From NCBI GenBank assembly GCA_963921345.3, contig CAWUFE020000007.1, positions 682,001 through 746,000 of the forward strand: a DNA stretch of 64,000 bases, given 5' to 3'. Positions 25,357 to 34,353 of this stretch are shown in pieces. This stretch comes from Hoeflea_A sp963921345 (lineage in GTDB: Bacteria; Pseudomonadota; Alphaproteobacteria; Rhizobiales; Rhizobiaceae). Both the position numbers and the translations under genes were made by a program. A model generated the notes under the pieces. That model saw nothing but the letters and a program-made list of their open reading frames with translations. It had not been told where the DNA came from and did not search any database. Position 1 is the first letter of the stretch. Each line of letters begins with the position of its first letter.

Positions 25357-25752
25357 ATGCATTCCATCGGCGAGGCGTCGAGACGCAGCGGGGTCCACAT
25401 CGAAACCATCCGCTATTACGAGCGCGAGGGCATTCTCCCGCCGGCCGAGCGAACCGCCTCGGGGCGCCGGCTATACGATCCGCAAGCCATTGCCAGATTG
25501 CACTTTGTGCGGCGCTGTCGTGATTTGGGGTTTCCCATGGCCGACATGCGGTCTCTGTTGGAACTCACCGAAAGCGCAACACCCTGCGCGGAAGCAAAGG
25601 GCATCGCCGAATCCAATCTGGCGACGGTCAGAGGCAAGATCGACGAATTGCAGGCCCTGGAACGGGCGCTGACGAAGCTGATCGCGCAGTGCGACGATCA
25701 GGGCGCCAGCTGCGCCATGCTGAACGTGCTGATGGAAAAGCCGGGCACCTAG
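25357..25752 (+). CDS. MerR family metal-responsive regulator (CadR-like cysteine pattern)
   Basis: 131 residues from the ATG at 25357. N-terminal MerR helix-turn-helix (IGEASRRSGVHIETIRYYEREGIL), a long dimerisation helix, and cysteines at 77, 112 and 119 (TPCAEA, QCDDQGASC). The C-x6-C spacing and numbering match what I recall for Pseudomonas CadR, while mercury MerR has C-x8-C. The His-rich tail of CadR is missing. Divergent from merT-like; its stop shares CTAG with the convergent CDF exporter. Confidence 0.85.
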   Translation: MHSIGEASRRSGVHIETIRYYEREGILPPAERTASGRRLYDPQAIARLHFVRRCRDLGFPMADMRSLLELTESATPCAEAKGIAESNLATVRGKIDELQALERALTKLIAQCDDQGASCAMLNVLMEKPGT

Positions 25753-26645
25753 CGAACGGTCAGCCCGTCATGCTTGCTCTCTTCATCCGGCTCCACATGG
25801 ATGGTCACCTGCACGTCGCCGATGGTTTCGGCTAGGGCCGCCTCGATGCAGTTGCAGATGGCGTGCGAGTCGGCGACGCTCATCGCTCCGTCGACGACGA
25901 GATGGAACTCGATAAAGGTCACATGGGCAGCGCTGCGCGTCTTGATGTCGTGGATTTCAAGCGCTCCGTCGGCATTGGCCAGGATGGTCTTGCGGATATC
26001 GGACGCCTGCGGATCGGCAACTGCGCTGTCCATGAGCCCGTCGACCGAACTGGAAATAACGCGCCATCCCTCCCACAGCACATTGATGCCGACACCGATC
26101 GCGACGATCGAGTCGATCGCCTGCCAGCCCGTCAAAAGAACGAGGACGAGGCCGACCAGAACTCCGGCGGAGGTAACGACATCGACCAGGATGTGGCGAC
26201 CGTCGGCCTGCAGAGCCGGCGATCGGGCGCGCCGGCCGGCCGTAATCAGCAACCACGCCCAAAGGGCGTTGATGGCTGCGGCCGAGAAATTGATCGCCAT
26301 GCCGAGCAGCGGGGTTTCGAGCGCCTGCGGTTGGTAAAGCGCCCCGATCGCTTCGCGGAAGATCAGCAGCGCCGCGATAACGATGAGAACCCCTTCGACG
26401 ACCGCCGAGAAATACTCGGCCTTGTGGTGACCAAAGGGGTGCCCTTTATCGGCGGGCCGGTGGCTGATGCGGATGGCGATCCATGCAAGCGCCGAGGTGA
26501 CAACATTGATGACCGATTCCAAGGCATCGGAATAAAGCGCCACCGATCCCGTCACGCGCCAGGCAGCCAGTTTCAGTCCCAGCACAACGAGCGCGACGAC
26601 AATGGACCAGCCGGCGAGGCGGGAAATGTGGCTTCTGTCTGTCAT
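25749..26645 (-). CDS. cation diffusion facilitator (CDF) family metal exporter
   Basis: 298 residues: six membrane helices in the first two thirds and a cytoplasmic metal-binding tail (about 210-298). Metal-site motifs are ALYSDALESVIN (helix 2) and DGRHILVDVVTSAGVL (helix 5), with the HPFGHHKAEYFSA loop between. CDF proteins export Zn, Cd, Co, Fe or Mn using the proton gradient. It overlaps the end of the metal regulator by 4 bp tail to tail, so it is in the metal neighbourhood but not in its divergent operon. Confidence 0.85.
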   Translation of the reverse strand: MTDRSHISRLAGWSIVVALVVLGLKLAAWRVTGSVALYSDALESVINVVTSALAWIAIRISHRPADKGHPFGHHKAEYFSAVVEGVLIVIAALLIFREAIGALYQPQALETPLLGMAINFSAAAINALWAWLLITAGRRARSPALQADGRHILVDVVTSAGVLVGLVLVLLTGWQAIDSIVAIGVGINVLWEGWRVISSSVDGLMDSAVADPQASDIRKTILANADGALEIHDIKTRSAAHVTFIEFHLVVDGAMSVADSHAICNCIEAALAETIGDVQVTIHVEPDEESKHDGLTVR

Positions 26646-26788
26646 GGGTCCCGGTTCGATGGCGCCCGCCTGGCGGGCGCGAGTGACGACGCTGGCGTCC
26701 AGTTGTTTCCCTGGCGCCGCCCGGTGTACAGTTTTTCGGGAGCGTTTCCAATCCGGCGCCGATCATCATCCAACTTCGAGGCTGAACC

Positions 26789-28201
26789 ATGACAGACCGT
26801 CCCCTGTGGCAGCGCAGCGCATGCCAGTTGGCCGACGATATCGCAGCAGGCGAAATCTCCTGCCTGGAGGCCGTCGCTTCGGCGGTCGACCGGATGCGCG
26901 CGCGCAACGGTGCCATCAATGCGGTGGTGGACGATCTGGGCGACGCCGCCCTGGCCGAAGCCGTGGCGCTGGACGCCGAGGGCCGGCCCGGCAGCCGCGG
27001 ACCGCTCCACGGCGTTCCCGTCACCATCAAGGAGAACGTCGATCAGACCGGGCTGGCGACGCCGAACGGCGTCACCGCGTTCAAGGGCATCATCGCGCCC
27101 GACGATTCGCCGGTCGTGCGCAACCTGAAGAGTGCCGGCGCCATCGTGATCGGCCGCACCAACACGCCTGAATTCTCGATGCGGGTGACGACCGAGAACG
27201 AATTGCACGGGCGCACCTTCAACCCGTGGAACGACTGGGCCTCGGCCGGTGGATCTTCCGGTGGCGCGGCGGCGGCCGTCATGTCGGGAATGGGAGCGCT
27301 CGCGCACGGCAACGACATCGCCGGCTCGCTGCGATTTCCGCCGGCGGCCACGGGCGCGATGTCGGTGAAGCCCGGTGTCGGCCGGGTGCCGGCCTACAAT
27401 CCGTCTGCCAATGCGGAGCGGGGATTGCTGGCACAGCTGATGTCGGTCCAGGGCGTCATTGCCCGCGAGACGCGCGACGTTCGTCTGGGACTGCGCGAAC
27501 TCATCCGGTACGATCCGCGCGATCCGTGGATGGTGCCGATGCCATTCGAAGGGCCGGCTATCGATGGTCCGGTTCGGGTTGCCTTTACCAAGAACATGTT
27601 CGAATTCGATCTTCATCCGGCCGTCGACTCGGCGCTGAACGCGGCCCGAGAGGCGCTTGTCGATGCCGGCTACGATGTCGTCGAGTGCGATCCGCCGCTG
27701 GTCCGTGAAATCGCGCGCGAAGCCGGCCGGTGCCTATTCGGCGAATTCGATGCGCTGGTCAGGTCCGACATTCGCAAATACGGCAGCGAGACGATCAACA
27801 GCATATTCGACGACTACAACGCCTATTTCGGCAAGTATGAGGGCACGGACTTCCTGCAGGGGCTGGCACGACGAACGCACTATGCGCGCGAATGGTCCCT
27901 GTTTCTGCAGGACTATCCGCTGGTTCTGACGCCGTTCCTTCCGCACCCAACCTACGCTTCGGCGCGCGATACCGAAGGCGTCGAGGGCGTGATCGAGGTG
28001 CTGGGGTCGTCGGTCTACGGCTATTCGATGAATTTTCTGGGGCTTCCCGCCGGCAACGTTCCGGCAAATTACAATGACGGACTGCCGGTCGGCATCCAGA
28101 TCGTCGGACGGCGCTTTCGCGAGGACATGATCCTCGACGCCTGCGAGGCGGTCGAGCAGCGGGTCGGCCTCATGGCTGAGCGGCTGTTCGAGCGGGGTTA
28201 G
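26789..28201 (+). CDS. amidase signature family hydrolase
   Basis: 470 residues. The Ser-cisSer-Lys triad is visible: Lys81 in VTIKEN, the glycine-serine box AGGSSGG (153-159) and the nucleophile near Ser180 in GNDIAGSLR. Enzymes of this class hydrolyse carboxylic amides; substrate is not predictable, though GatA is unlikely because no gatB/gatC is present. A long C-terminal part (about 290-400) is substrate-specific. Convergent with an MFS exporter 1 bp away. Confidence 0.87.
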   Translation: MTDRPLWQRSACQLADDIAAGEISCLEAVASAVDRMRARNGAINAVVDDLGDAALAEAVALDAEGRPGSRGPLHGVPVTIKENVDQTGLATPNGVTAFKGIIAPDDSPVVRNLKSAGAIVIGRTNTPEFSMRVTTENELHGRTFNPWNDWASAGGSSGGAAAAVMSGMGALAHGNDIAGSLRFPPAATGAMSVKPGVGRVPAYNPSANAERGLLAQLMSVQGVIARETRDVRLGLRELIRYDPRDPWMVPMPFEGPAIDGPVRVAFTKNMFEFDLHPAVDSALNAAREALVDAGYDVVECDPPLVREIAREAGRCLFGEFDALVRSDIRKYGSETINSIFDDYNAYFGKYEGTDFLQGLARRTHYAREWSLFLQDYPLVLTPFLPHPTYASARDTEGVEGVIEVLGSSVYGYSMNFLGLPAGNVPANYNDGLPVGIQIVGRRFREDMILDACEAVEQRVGLMAERLFERG

Positions 28202-28202
28202 C

Positions 28203-29459
28203 CTATTGTGAAATGCGCTTGATATCCTCGTCGTTCCAGGTGGTGCGCATGAACACCAGCGCCAGGACGGCGGCAACAGTTGCGACATAGAACGGCATGC
28301 GGATATCGACCGCCATCAGCAGGCCGCCGATCAGCGACATGATGCCGGCCGCAAGAGTGAAGCCGGCGGTCGTCACGCCCATGACCCAGCCCTGTTCATC
28401 GTCGCCCACGCTCGCCGAGAAAATGCCCAGCAGCGCCGGATACGCCATGCCGAAGCCGAAATAGTAGGTGGCGATGAAAACGTAGCAGAACAGCGGCAAT
28501 GGCGTTGCGATGAACGCCAGCGCGCTCAGCCCCATGGCAACCGTCACCGTTGCGATGACGCGTCTCTTGCCGAAGCGGCCGAGCACCGGATCGACAAAAA
28601 ACGTGCTGGAGACGGCAAGCGTGATACCGAGCACCATCATCGCCATGCTGGTGCCGAACAGGCCGATATCGAAGCGGCTGGTCAGATAGTTGTCCATGAA
28701 AATGTAGAACGACACGTTGGCTGTCATGAAGCACAGGTAGACGAGGCAAAGCCGCGCCACGATGGGACGTTCGCGGATCCGCAACAGCAGGGTGAACACC
28801 TCCAGCGGATCGATTTTCAGCTTCTCCCGCTTGGTCCTGATGTCGCGGAAGCTCACCTGCACCAGGATGATCGTGGCGACAATCAGCAGCACGGCGCAGT
28901 AGAAGGGCAGCTTGATGCTGGCGAAATCGCCGAGGATTTCCTTGTCGGACAGGAAACCGCCGATGATCGGCCCACCGACCAGCCCGGCGCTGATGCCGGC
29001 GACGATGAAGCCCATATTGCGCGCCTTCTCCGCGTCGTCGCGGCTTGCGTCGATCATCGCCGCCTGGGCAATCGGCTGGTTGCCGGCGGTGAAACCGGTG
29101 ACCGCGCGGCCGAGGATCAAGAGCCACAGGCTGTCCATGAACAGCGACACGATGGTGATCAGATAGCCGACCAGCGCGCCGAACAGACAGATCATGATGG
29201 CGTTCTTGCGGCCGATCGTGTCCGAGAGCTTGGCGATGTAGACGGCGCCGAGGAACCAGGCGAGAAAGAAAATACCGATGACCAGGCCGTAGTCGTAATG
29301 TCGCGTCGCATCGGAGGTCGACACCGGCAGAAACACCAGTTTCGGGTCCATGACCAGCTCGTTGATGATCGGAAAAACCAGGCCCTGGCCGATCAGGTCG
29401 ACGAAGACCACGGCCAGCAATGCGAATTTGGCAAGCGGCGACAAGACCCGTACCCCCAA
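28203..29459 (-). CDS. MFS transporter
   Basis: 418 residues with twelve predicted helices in two halves and the MFS A-motif-like loop AKLSDTIGRKNAIM (about 77-90) after helix 2. The central loop (about 205-225) is charged (RDIRTKREKLKID). Similar to TetA-like drug/proton antiporters, but no substrate can be assigned. The start used is a TTG at 29459; a second in-frame TTG five codons downstream is an alternative. Confidence 0.82.
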   Translation of the reverse strand: MGVRVLSPLAKFALLAVVFVDLIGQGLVFPIINELVMDPKLVFLPVSTSDATRHYDYGLVIGIFFLAWFLGAVYIAKLSDTIGRKNAIMICLFGALVGYLITIVSLFMDSLWLLILGRAVTGFTAGNQPIAQAAMIDASRDDAEKARNMGFIVAGISAGLVGGPIIGGFLSDKEILGDFASIKLPFYCAVLLIVATIILVQVSFRDIRTKREKLKIDPLEVFTLLLRIRERPIVARLCLVYLCFMTANVSFYIFMDNYLTSRFDIGLFGTSMAMMVLGITLAVSSTFFVDPVLGRFGKRRVIATVTVAMGLSALAFIATPLPLFCYVFIATYYFGFGMAYPALLGIFSASVGDDEQGWVMGVTTAGFTLAAGIMSLIGGLLMAVDIRMPFYVATVAAVLALVFMRTTWNDEDIKRISQ

Positions 29460-29625
29460 TCAATCTACCGCCGCCACCTTAGCCGGCTCGGAGTCGGGCG
29501 ACAACGTGGCCTGTCGGACCCGTGTGAAAGAGAGGCTGATAGACCTGTGATTTGTCTGAGGCGCTCTTCAGGCGATCCACACAAACGCCAATTTTGCCGG
29601 CTACGGCAACCCAGACGCTGTTCAT

Positions 29626-30138
29626 GTGCCGATTCCCGCTGCACACCGGGAGTATTTCTTGTCCGACGGACACAAAATCGGGTTGATCTTCGAAGAGGGA
29701 AAGGCTGCGCATCTACGCCACAATGCCAGTCTGCAAAAGAACTTCGACCTGATCAGCCCGTTTGCCATTGCCGCCATCCGGGCGCCGGCGATCGCGGCGG
29801 TCGGCGGAATCGTCGCCTCGCTGGGATACGATCTTGTCAACCACACTCGACCGGTTGCCGGAGCGGGACAGGTGGAAGTGGCTGTTTTCTGGTTTTTCCT
29901 GGCGATCTTTCTCAGCGTACTGGCGCCAGGCCTGTCCTATGCCAGCCAATATGCGCGCACCCAGGCGATGGCGGAGCAGGATCTCGATTTCACCAACCCT
30001 TATGTCCATGACAACCGACGTTCGCGGCTGTTGGGGCGGCTGGGGCAGGTATGCCGTCTTGCCAGCTTCGCCGCCATCCTGGGCGCCTATGCGGCGCTGC
30101 TGCCGGGAGGGGCGATGTTCCTGCAGTTGCTCAACTGA
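29626..30138 (+). CDS. hypothetical three-helix membrane protein
   Basis: 170 residues with no family I recognise. The first 45 residues are soluble (REYFLSDGHKIGLIFEEGKAAHLRHN), then hydrophobic segments at about 48-68, 84-104 and 143-167. A short polar stretch (QAMAEQDLDFTNPYVHDNRRSR) lies between helices 2 and 3. Codon use looks like its neighbours, and the antisense frame is a plainly inferior candidate. No partner gene is evident. Confidence 0.55.
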   Translation: MPIPAAHREYFLSDGHKIGLIFEEGKAAHLRHNASLQKNFDLISPFAIAAIRAPAIAAVGGIVASLGYDLVNHTRPVAGAGQVEVAVFWFFLAIFLSVLAPGLSYASQYARTQAMAEQDLDFTNPYVHDNRRSRLLGRLGQVCRLASFAAILGAYAALLPGGAMFLQLLN

Positions 30139-30258
30139 ATACAGTGTTTTGCGCTGCCGCCGGTCTCCGGCTATGTTGCGCCGAATCCGCGCCGGATTCA
30201 CAAGTTTGGCGTCGGCCGAACGGGGCAACGTACCGGCGATCTAGATGGGAGGACCTTC

Positions 30259-31212
30259 GTGCGTAAAGCATACCCGCCGCTGGAACCCTACAACTCCGGA
30301 ATGCTGGATGTCGGCAACGGGCACGAGATCTACTGGGAGCTTTGCGGCAACCCGGCCGGCAAGCCGGCCGTGTTTCTGCACGGTGGCCCGGGTGCGGGAT
30401 GCAACGAGGATCATCGTCGCCTGTTCGATCCGGACCGGTACCGTGTCCTGCTCTTCGACCAGCGCGGCTGCGGGCGTTCGACGCCGCATGCCAGCCTCGA
30501 TTCCAACACCACCTGGCACCTGGTCGACGATATCGAATCGCTGCGCATGAAATTCGAAATCGACCGCTGGCTTGTTCTCGGTGGATCGTGGGGCAGCACG
30601 CTTGCGCTTGCCTATGCCGAAACGCACCCTGAACGGGTATCCGAGCTGATCGTGCGGGGGGTTTTCACGCTGCGCCGCTCGGAGCTTCTCTGGTACTATC
30701 AGGACGGCGCCTCGTGGCTGTTTCCGGACAAATGGCAGCGCTTCCTCGATCCGATTCCGGACGAGGACCGTGGTGATCTGATCGCCGCCTATCAGACACT
30801 TCTGACGGCACCCGAACGCGAAACGCAATTAGAGGCAGCCCGTGCCTGGAGCCAGTGGGAGGCCGAGACGATCCGCCTGTTGCCGGACGAGAAGCTGGTC
30901 GAAACCCACACGTCCGACGACTTCGCCCTGGCGATTGCCAGGATCGAAAACCACTATTTCATGCATCGCGGCTTCTTCCGCGACGCGCAGCTGCTGCGCG
31001 ACGCCAATCGTCTGAAGAATATCCCGGGAGTCATCATCCAGGGGCGCTACGACGTGGCGACGCCGGTTCGCACCGCCTGGGATCTGCATCGCGCCTGGCC
31101 GGAGGCGGAATTCCACCTTGTCGACGGTGCCGGACACGCATTCAACGAACCGGGCATCCTGCACCAGACGATTGTCGCAACCGACAAGTTCGCCGAGGAC
31201 GGCGACCCTTAA
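30259..31212 (+). CDS. pip: prolyl aminopeptidase (proline iminopeptidase)
   Basis: 317 residues from a GTG with GGGAGG 6 bp upstream. Alpha/beta-hydrolase fold: oxyanion motif HGGPGAGC (41-48), FDQRGCGRSTPH (67-78), nucleophile elbow GGSWGS with Ser110, and the C-terminal GAGHAFNEPG with the catalytic His. The protein removes N-terminal proline from peptides in the cytoplasm. The RGCGRSTPH segment is specific for Pip among related hydrolases. Confidence 0.92.
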   Translation: MRKAYPPLEPYNSGMLDVGNGHEIYWELCGNPAGKPAVFLHGGPGAGCNEDHRRLFDPDRYRVLLFDQRGCGRSTPHASLDSNTTWHLVDDIESLRMKFEIDRWLVLGGSWGSTLALAYAETHPERVSELIVRGVFTLRRSELLWYYQDGASWLFPDKWQRFLDPIPDEDRGDLIAAYQTLLTAPERETQLEAARAWSQWEAETIRLLPDEKLVETHTSDDFALAIARIENHYFMHRGFFRDAQLLRDANRLKNIPGVIIQGRYDVATPVRTAWDLHRAWPEAEFHLVDGAGHAFNEPGILHQTIVATDKFAEDGDP

Positions 31213-31306
31213 GCCGATTACCCGATACCAAATCCCGTAAGCCTGGTGAGAGTGCACCGCGATGCGTGCGCCGCTCTGAACGGGCGACCATAAAGGACAC
31301 ATTGCA

Positions 31307-32335
31307 ATGACTTACGTTGCCGCTGACGATCGATATGAAAAAATGCTCTACAACCGATGCGGAAGGTCGGGTCTCCTCCTGCCGGCGATCTCCCTGGGCC
31401 TCTGGCACAATTTCGGCGCCGACACACCGTTCGACTCCAAGCGCGATATCTGCCGCACGGCATTCGACAACGGGATAACGCATTTCGACCTCGCCAACAA
31501 TTACGGTCCGCCTCCCGGCAGCGCCGAAGCCGCCTTCGGCGAAATACTGCGCGGCGACTTTGCCGCCTATCGCGACGAGTTGATCATTTCCTCCAAGGCG
31601 GGCTACCTGATGTGGGACGGTCCATACGGCGAGTGGGGCAGTCGCAAGTACCTGATCGCCTCCTGCGATCAGAGCCTAAAACGCCTGGGGCTCGACTATG
31701 TCGATATCTTCTACTCCCACCGCTTCGATCCGGACACGCCGCTTGAGGAAACCATGGGAGCGCTCGATCACATCGTCCGGTCGGGCAGGGCGCTTTATGT
31801 CGGTATCTCGTCCTATAATTCTCAACGCACCCGCGAGGCGGCAGCCATCCTCAAGGAACTCGGAACGCCCTGCGTGATCCACCAGCCGAGCTACAACATG
31901 ATCAATCGCTGGGTGGAGCGCGACGGACTGAAGGAAACCCTGAAGGACCTAGGAATCGGCTCGATCGCCTTCACGCCTTTGGCCCAGGGAATGTTGACCG
32001 ACAAATATTTGAAGGGGATTCCGGACGGCAGCCGGGCGACGCAGGGAAAATCGCTCAATCCGGATCTGCTTTCGGACCGTGCAATCGACAATCTGAAACG
32101 CCTCGATGCCATTGCCAGGCGCCGCGGTCAAACTCTTGCGCAAATGGCAATCGCATGGGTGCTGCGCAACGGCGGCATTACCTCCGCGCTGATCGGAGCG
32201 TCAAAGCCGCAGCAGGTGATCGATTGCGTTGGGGCTGTCGGGAACCTCGATTTCTCGGCGCAGGAACTGGAGGAAATCGACGTCTACGCAAACGAGGAAA
32301 ACGTCAATTTGTGGGCCAGGTCGTCGGACACCTGA
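31307..32335 (+). CDS. aldo-keto reductase, YghZ/Gpr (L-glyceraldehyde 3-phosphate reductase) type
   Basis: 342 residues that closely follow E. coli YghZ in the N-terminal part (CGRSGLLLPAISLGLWHNFG, then THFDLANNYGPPPGSAE). The AKR tetrad is visible: Asp and Tyr in FDLANNYG, Lys in SSKAGY and His in YSHRFD. YghZ reduces L-glyceraldehyde 3-phosphate and methylglyoxal with NADPH, a detoxification role. Single gene after pip. Confidence 0.88.
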   Translation: MTYVAADDRYEKMLYNRCGRSGLLLPAISLGLWHNFGADTPFDSKRDICRTAFDNGITHFDLANNYGPPPGSAEAAFGEILRGDFAAYRDELIISSKAGYLMWDGPYGEWGSRKYLIASCDQSLKRLGLDYVDIFYSHRFDPDTPLEETMGALDHIVRSGRALYVGISSYNSQRTREAAAILKELGTPCVIHQPSYNMINRWVERDGLKETLKDLGIGSIAFTPLAQGMLTDKYLKGIPDGSRATQGKSLNPDLLSDRAIDNLKRLDAIARRRGQTLAQMAIAWVLRNGGITSALIGASKPQQVIDCVGAVGNLDFSAQELEEIDVYANEENVNLWARSSDT

Positions 32336-32347
32336 TCTCGCCCTTTT

Positions 32348-32926
32348 CTAGAAAAGGTGGAGAGCCGCGTATTGCAGGAGCATGATCGTCTTGCCGTCCT
32401 GAATGCGGCCGTCCTCGATCATCGCCATGGCGTCCTCGAATGGCACTTCGAGGACCTCGATATCCTCGCCTTCGTCGATCTTTCCGCCACCCTCCGAAAC
32501 CCGCTGTTCCGGCGTGTAGGGGGCCACGAAGCAGACGTTCTTCTGTATCAGCGCTCCGGGTGACATGAACGCCTCGAAGACCTTGCGGACCTCGTCGATA
32601 CGAAAGCCCGTTTCCTCTTCGGTTTCAGCCCGGATGCGGTCCTCCGGAGAGGCGCCGTCGAGCAATCCTGCCGGAACCTCGATCAGCAGATCGTCATAGC
32701 CGGCGGAATACGGTGCGGCGCGAAACTGGCGTGTCAGGACCACCGTGCGGCGTGCGAGATCATAGAGCAGAATGGCTGCCCCGTTTCCGCAATCGAACAG
32801 TTCCCGCTGTTGCGCCTGCCAGACACCGTCGTTGCGCTGGTACTCGAAACGGGCCTGTTTGAGGGAAGACCAACCGTCGTAGAGGGGCGTGGTTTCGAGG
32901 TTTCGGATGCGGTTTCTGATGGTCAC
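32348..32926 (-). CDS. nudK: Nudix hydrolase, NudK (GDP-mannose pyrophosphatase) type
   Basis: 192 residues from the GTG at 32926 (the frame stays open to 32986, but homology begins here and E. coli NudK is 191 residues). NudK-like blocks: REVYDRGNGA-like (RELFDCGNGAAILLYD), the Nudix box at about 107-128 with core AETEEETGF, then EAFMSPG and EDIEVLEVPF. NudK splits GDP-mannose and other nucleotide sugars. The arginine usually found at the start of the Nudix REUXEEXGU core is Ala here. Convergent with the YghZ-like gene. Confidence 0.85.
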   Translation of the reverse strand: MTIRNRIRNLETTPLYDGWSSLKQARFEYQRNDGVWQAQQRELFDCGNGAAILLYDLARRTVVLTRQFRAAPYSAGYDDLLIEVPAGLLDGASPEDRIRAETEEETGFRIDEVRKVFEAFMSPGALIQKNVCFVAPYTPEQRVSEGGGKIDEGEDIEVLEVPFEDAMAMIEDGRIQDGKTIMLLQYAALHLF

Positions 32927-33206
32927 GGCTTTGCGTATCTCATTGCTTGGAAAACAGGACCGGAGGTTATCCCCAGATTTATCCACTGTGGAATACGCGG
33001 ACTCGACACAAACGGCAATTCATCGCATCATCATTTGCGTCGGGTCCGGAAAGTTCCCAATCGCCAACTGGGAGAAAATGGACCGGGGAGCCTGACAAAC
33101 CTGCGAGTGGTCTGGATGGAACGTCCTGGACGAACCAAGCCAGGGAGCCATGTGGCGGGCAGGGGCCTTGAAGGTGAATGCATGCACCTGCCGGGCCACG
33201 CGACCG

Positions 33207-33495
33207 GGAAGCCTTCGGGCAGTTCGGTTGCGACGCAGCCGGGAAGCCTCCGGGCGGAATGGTTGTACCGCGATCAGGAAGCCTCCGGGCGGATTGGTTG
33301 CACCGCGGTCAGGAAGCCTTCGGGCAGAATGGTTGCGACGCGGTCAGGAAGCCTCCGGGCGGAATGATTGCGACACGGTCAGCGAGCCTTCGGGTGAATT
33401 GGTCGTGAGGCGGTCTTCGAAGGCCTTCGGGTTAGAGACGATCGTCAGGCGATAGTCGGAGCCTTCGGGTAAAGATGGTCGTCAGGTCGAAGCTT
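33207..33495. repeat. tandem repeat, 35-bp unit, about eight copies
   Basis: Six consecutive units begin at 33207, 33242, 33277, 33312, 33347 and 33382, exactly 35 bp apart, each starting GGAAGCCTYCGGGC (GCGAGCC in the sixth); two more degenerate units follow at about 33419 and 33457. Each unit carries GCC-TTCG-GGC or GCC-TCCG-GGC, that is, a short stem closed by a UNCG tetraloop in RNA. There are no spacers, so this is not CRISPR. All three plus-strand frames are open through it, but 35 is not a multiple of 3, so coding is unlikely. Confidence 0.9.
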
Positions 33496-33699
33496 CATCA
33501 TCCGATGGGACGGCGACCACACCAGACGAAGGTGACAAACAGATATTGCGTTTCGCTTGAGGGCACTCGCTCTAAATCTGAATTGCCAACTTCGACTGAA
33601 CAGGGAGGCGCTGGCTGCGGCCGGCGTCTTTCTGCTTTACAGGGAGGCGGTGGCTGAGGCCAACGTCTGCGTGCTTTCTGCATCGATTCGCGGTTCGTT
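33496..33699. repeat. gene-free stretch with a two-copy 39-bp imperfect direct repeat
   Basis: ACAGGGAGGCG-TGGCTG-GGCC...CGTCT..GCTTT occurs twice, beginning at 33600 and 33639 and running to about 33681, with several mismatches. It is a different unit from the 35-bp repeat just upstream, so this intergenic region seems prone to duplication. I see no reading frame with protein-like composition on either strand. Confidence 0.55.
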
Positions 33700-34350
33700 T
33701 CAAGCCTCCAGATCAAGCTTTTCGCCCAATTCGCTCATGCTGCGGAAAACAATCGCGCCTTCCGCCGCCAGAGCCCCGCCGTTGCCGTTGGGAGCGTAGC
33801 CGTAGCATCGCATCCCGGCAGCACTTGCCGCCTTCGCGCCGGTTGAACTGTCCTCGACGACGACGCAGTGCTGCGGGTCGCTTCCATAGGCCGCGGCCGC
33901 GTGCAGAAACAAACCCGGATCGGGCTTTGCAACGCCGATCGAATGGGCTGAAAAAATCGCATCGTCGAAATGCGATAGAAGATCGTTCTGGCCAAGCGTG
34001 ATCTCCATCTTTGTCTCGCTGCCGTTGGAGGCGACACAGTAAGGAACCTCCGACCGCCCGAGCCTGCCTAGCAAGCTCAGGATGCCGTCGACGGCCGGGA
34101 CGCCCTCGCGAAGCCGGGCATGGATTTGCCCGTAGATCTCCTCGATCCAGTCGGAATGCAGTTCCGCGCCCATGGCGATGGCCTGGTCGCGGATCGCCGT
34201 CATCTTGCCGCCGGCAAAAACCCGCCAGCAGGCCTCCGGCGAAAGCTCGAGGCCATATCCGGCGAGGTTCCGCGACAGGACTTCATTGTGCGCAGGTTCG
34301 CTGTCGACCAGAACGCCGTCGCAATCGAAAATGACCAGATTCGGGCGCAC
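33700..34350 (-). CDS. HAD-superfamily phosphatase (beta-phosphoglucomutase-like)
   Basis: 216 residues starting at a GTG just after the upstream stop. Motif I DCDGVLVDSEP (nucleophile Asp9, acid Asp11), motif II CVASNGS, motif III lysine in GVAKPDP and motif IV VVVEDSSTGAKAA. The helical cap between residues 18 and 85 places it in the PGMB/phosphatase subfamily acting on small phosphorylated sugars. Three bases separate it from the L,D-transpeptidase gene, so the two are co-transcribed, without an obvious functional link. Confidence 0.85.
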   Translation of the reverse strand: MRPNLVIFDCDGVLVDSEPAHNEVLSRNLAGYGLELSPEACWRVFAGGKMTAIRDQAIAMGAELHSDWIEEIYGQIHARLREGVPAVDGILSLLGRLGRSEVPYCVASNGSETKMEITLGQNDLLSHFDDAIFSAHSIGVAKPDPGLFLHAAAAYGSDPQHCVVVEDSSTGAKAASAAGMRCYGYAPNGNGGALAAEGAIVFRSMSELGEKLDLEA

Positions 34351-34353
34351 GGA

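Noticed and set aside
33178..33455. Overlapping plus-strand reading frames through the repeat array (Ser/Arg/Glu-rich proteins)
   Set aside because: All three frames give the same repeated peptide shifted in order because the unit is 35 bp. This is expected of a non-coding tandem repeat, and no Shine-Dalgarno or homology supports a gene.
33207..33495. Possible CRISPR array
   Set aside because: Units follow each other directly with no spacers, and no cas genes are in the window.
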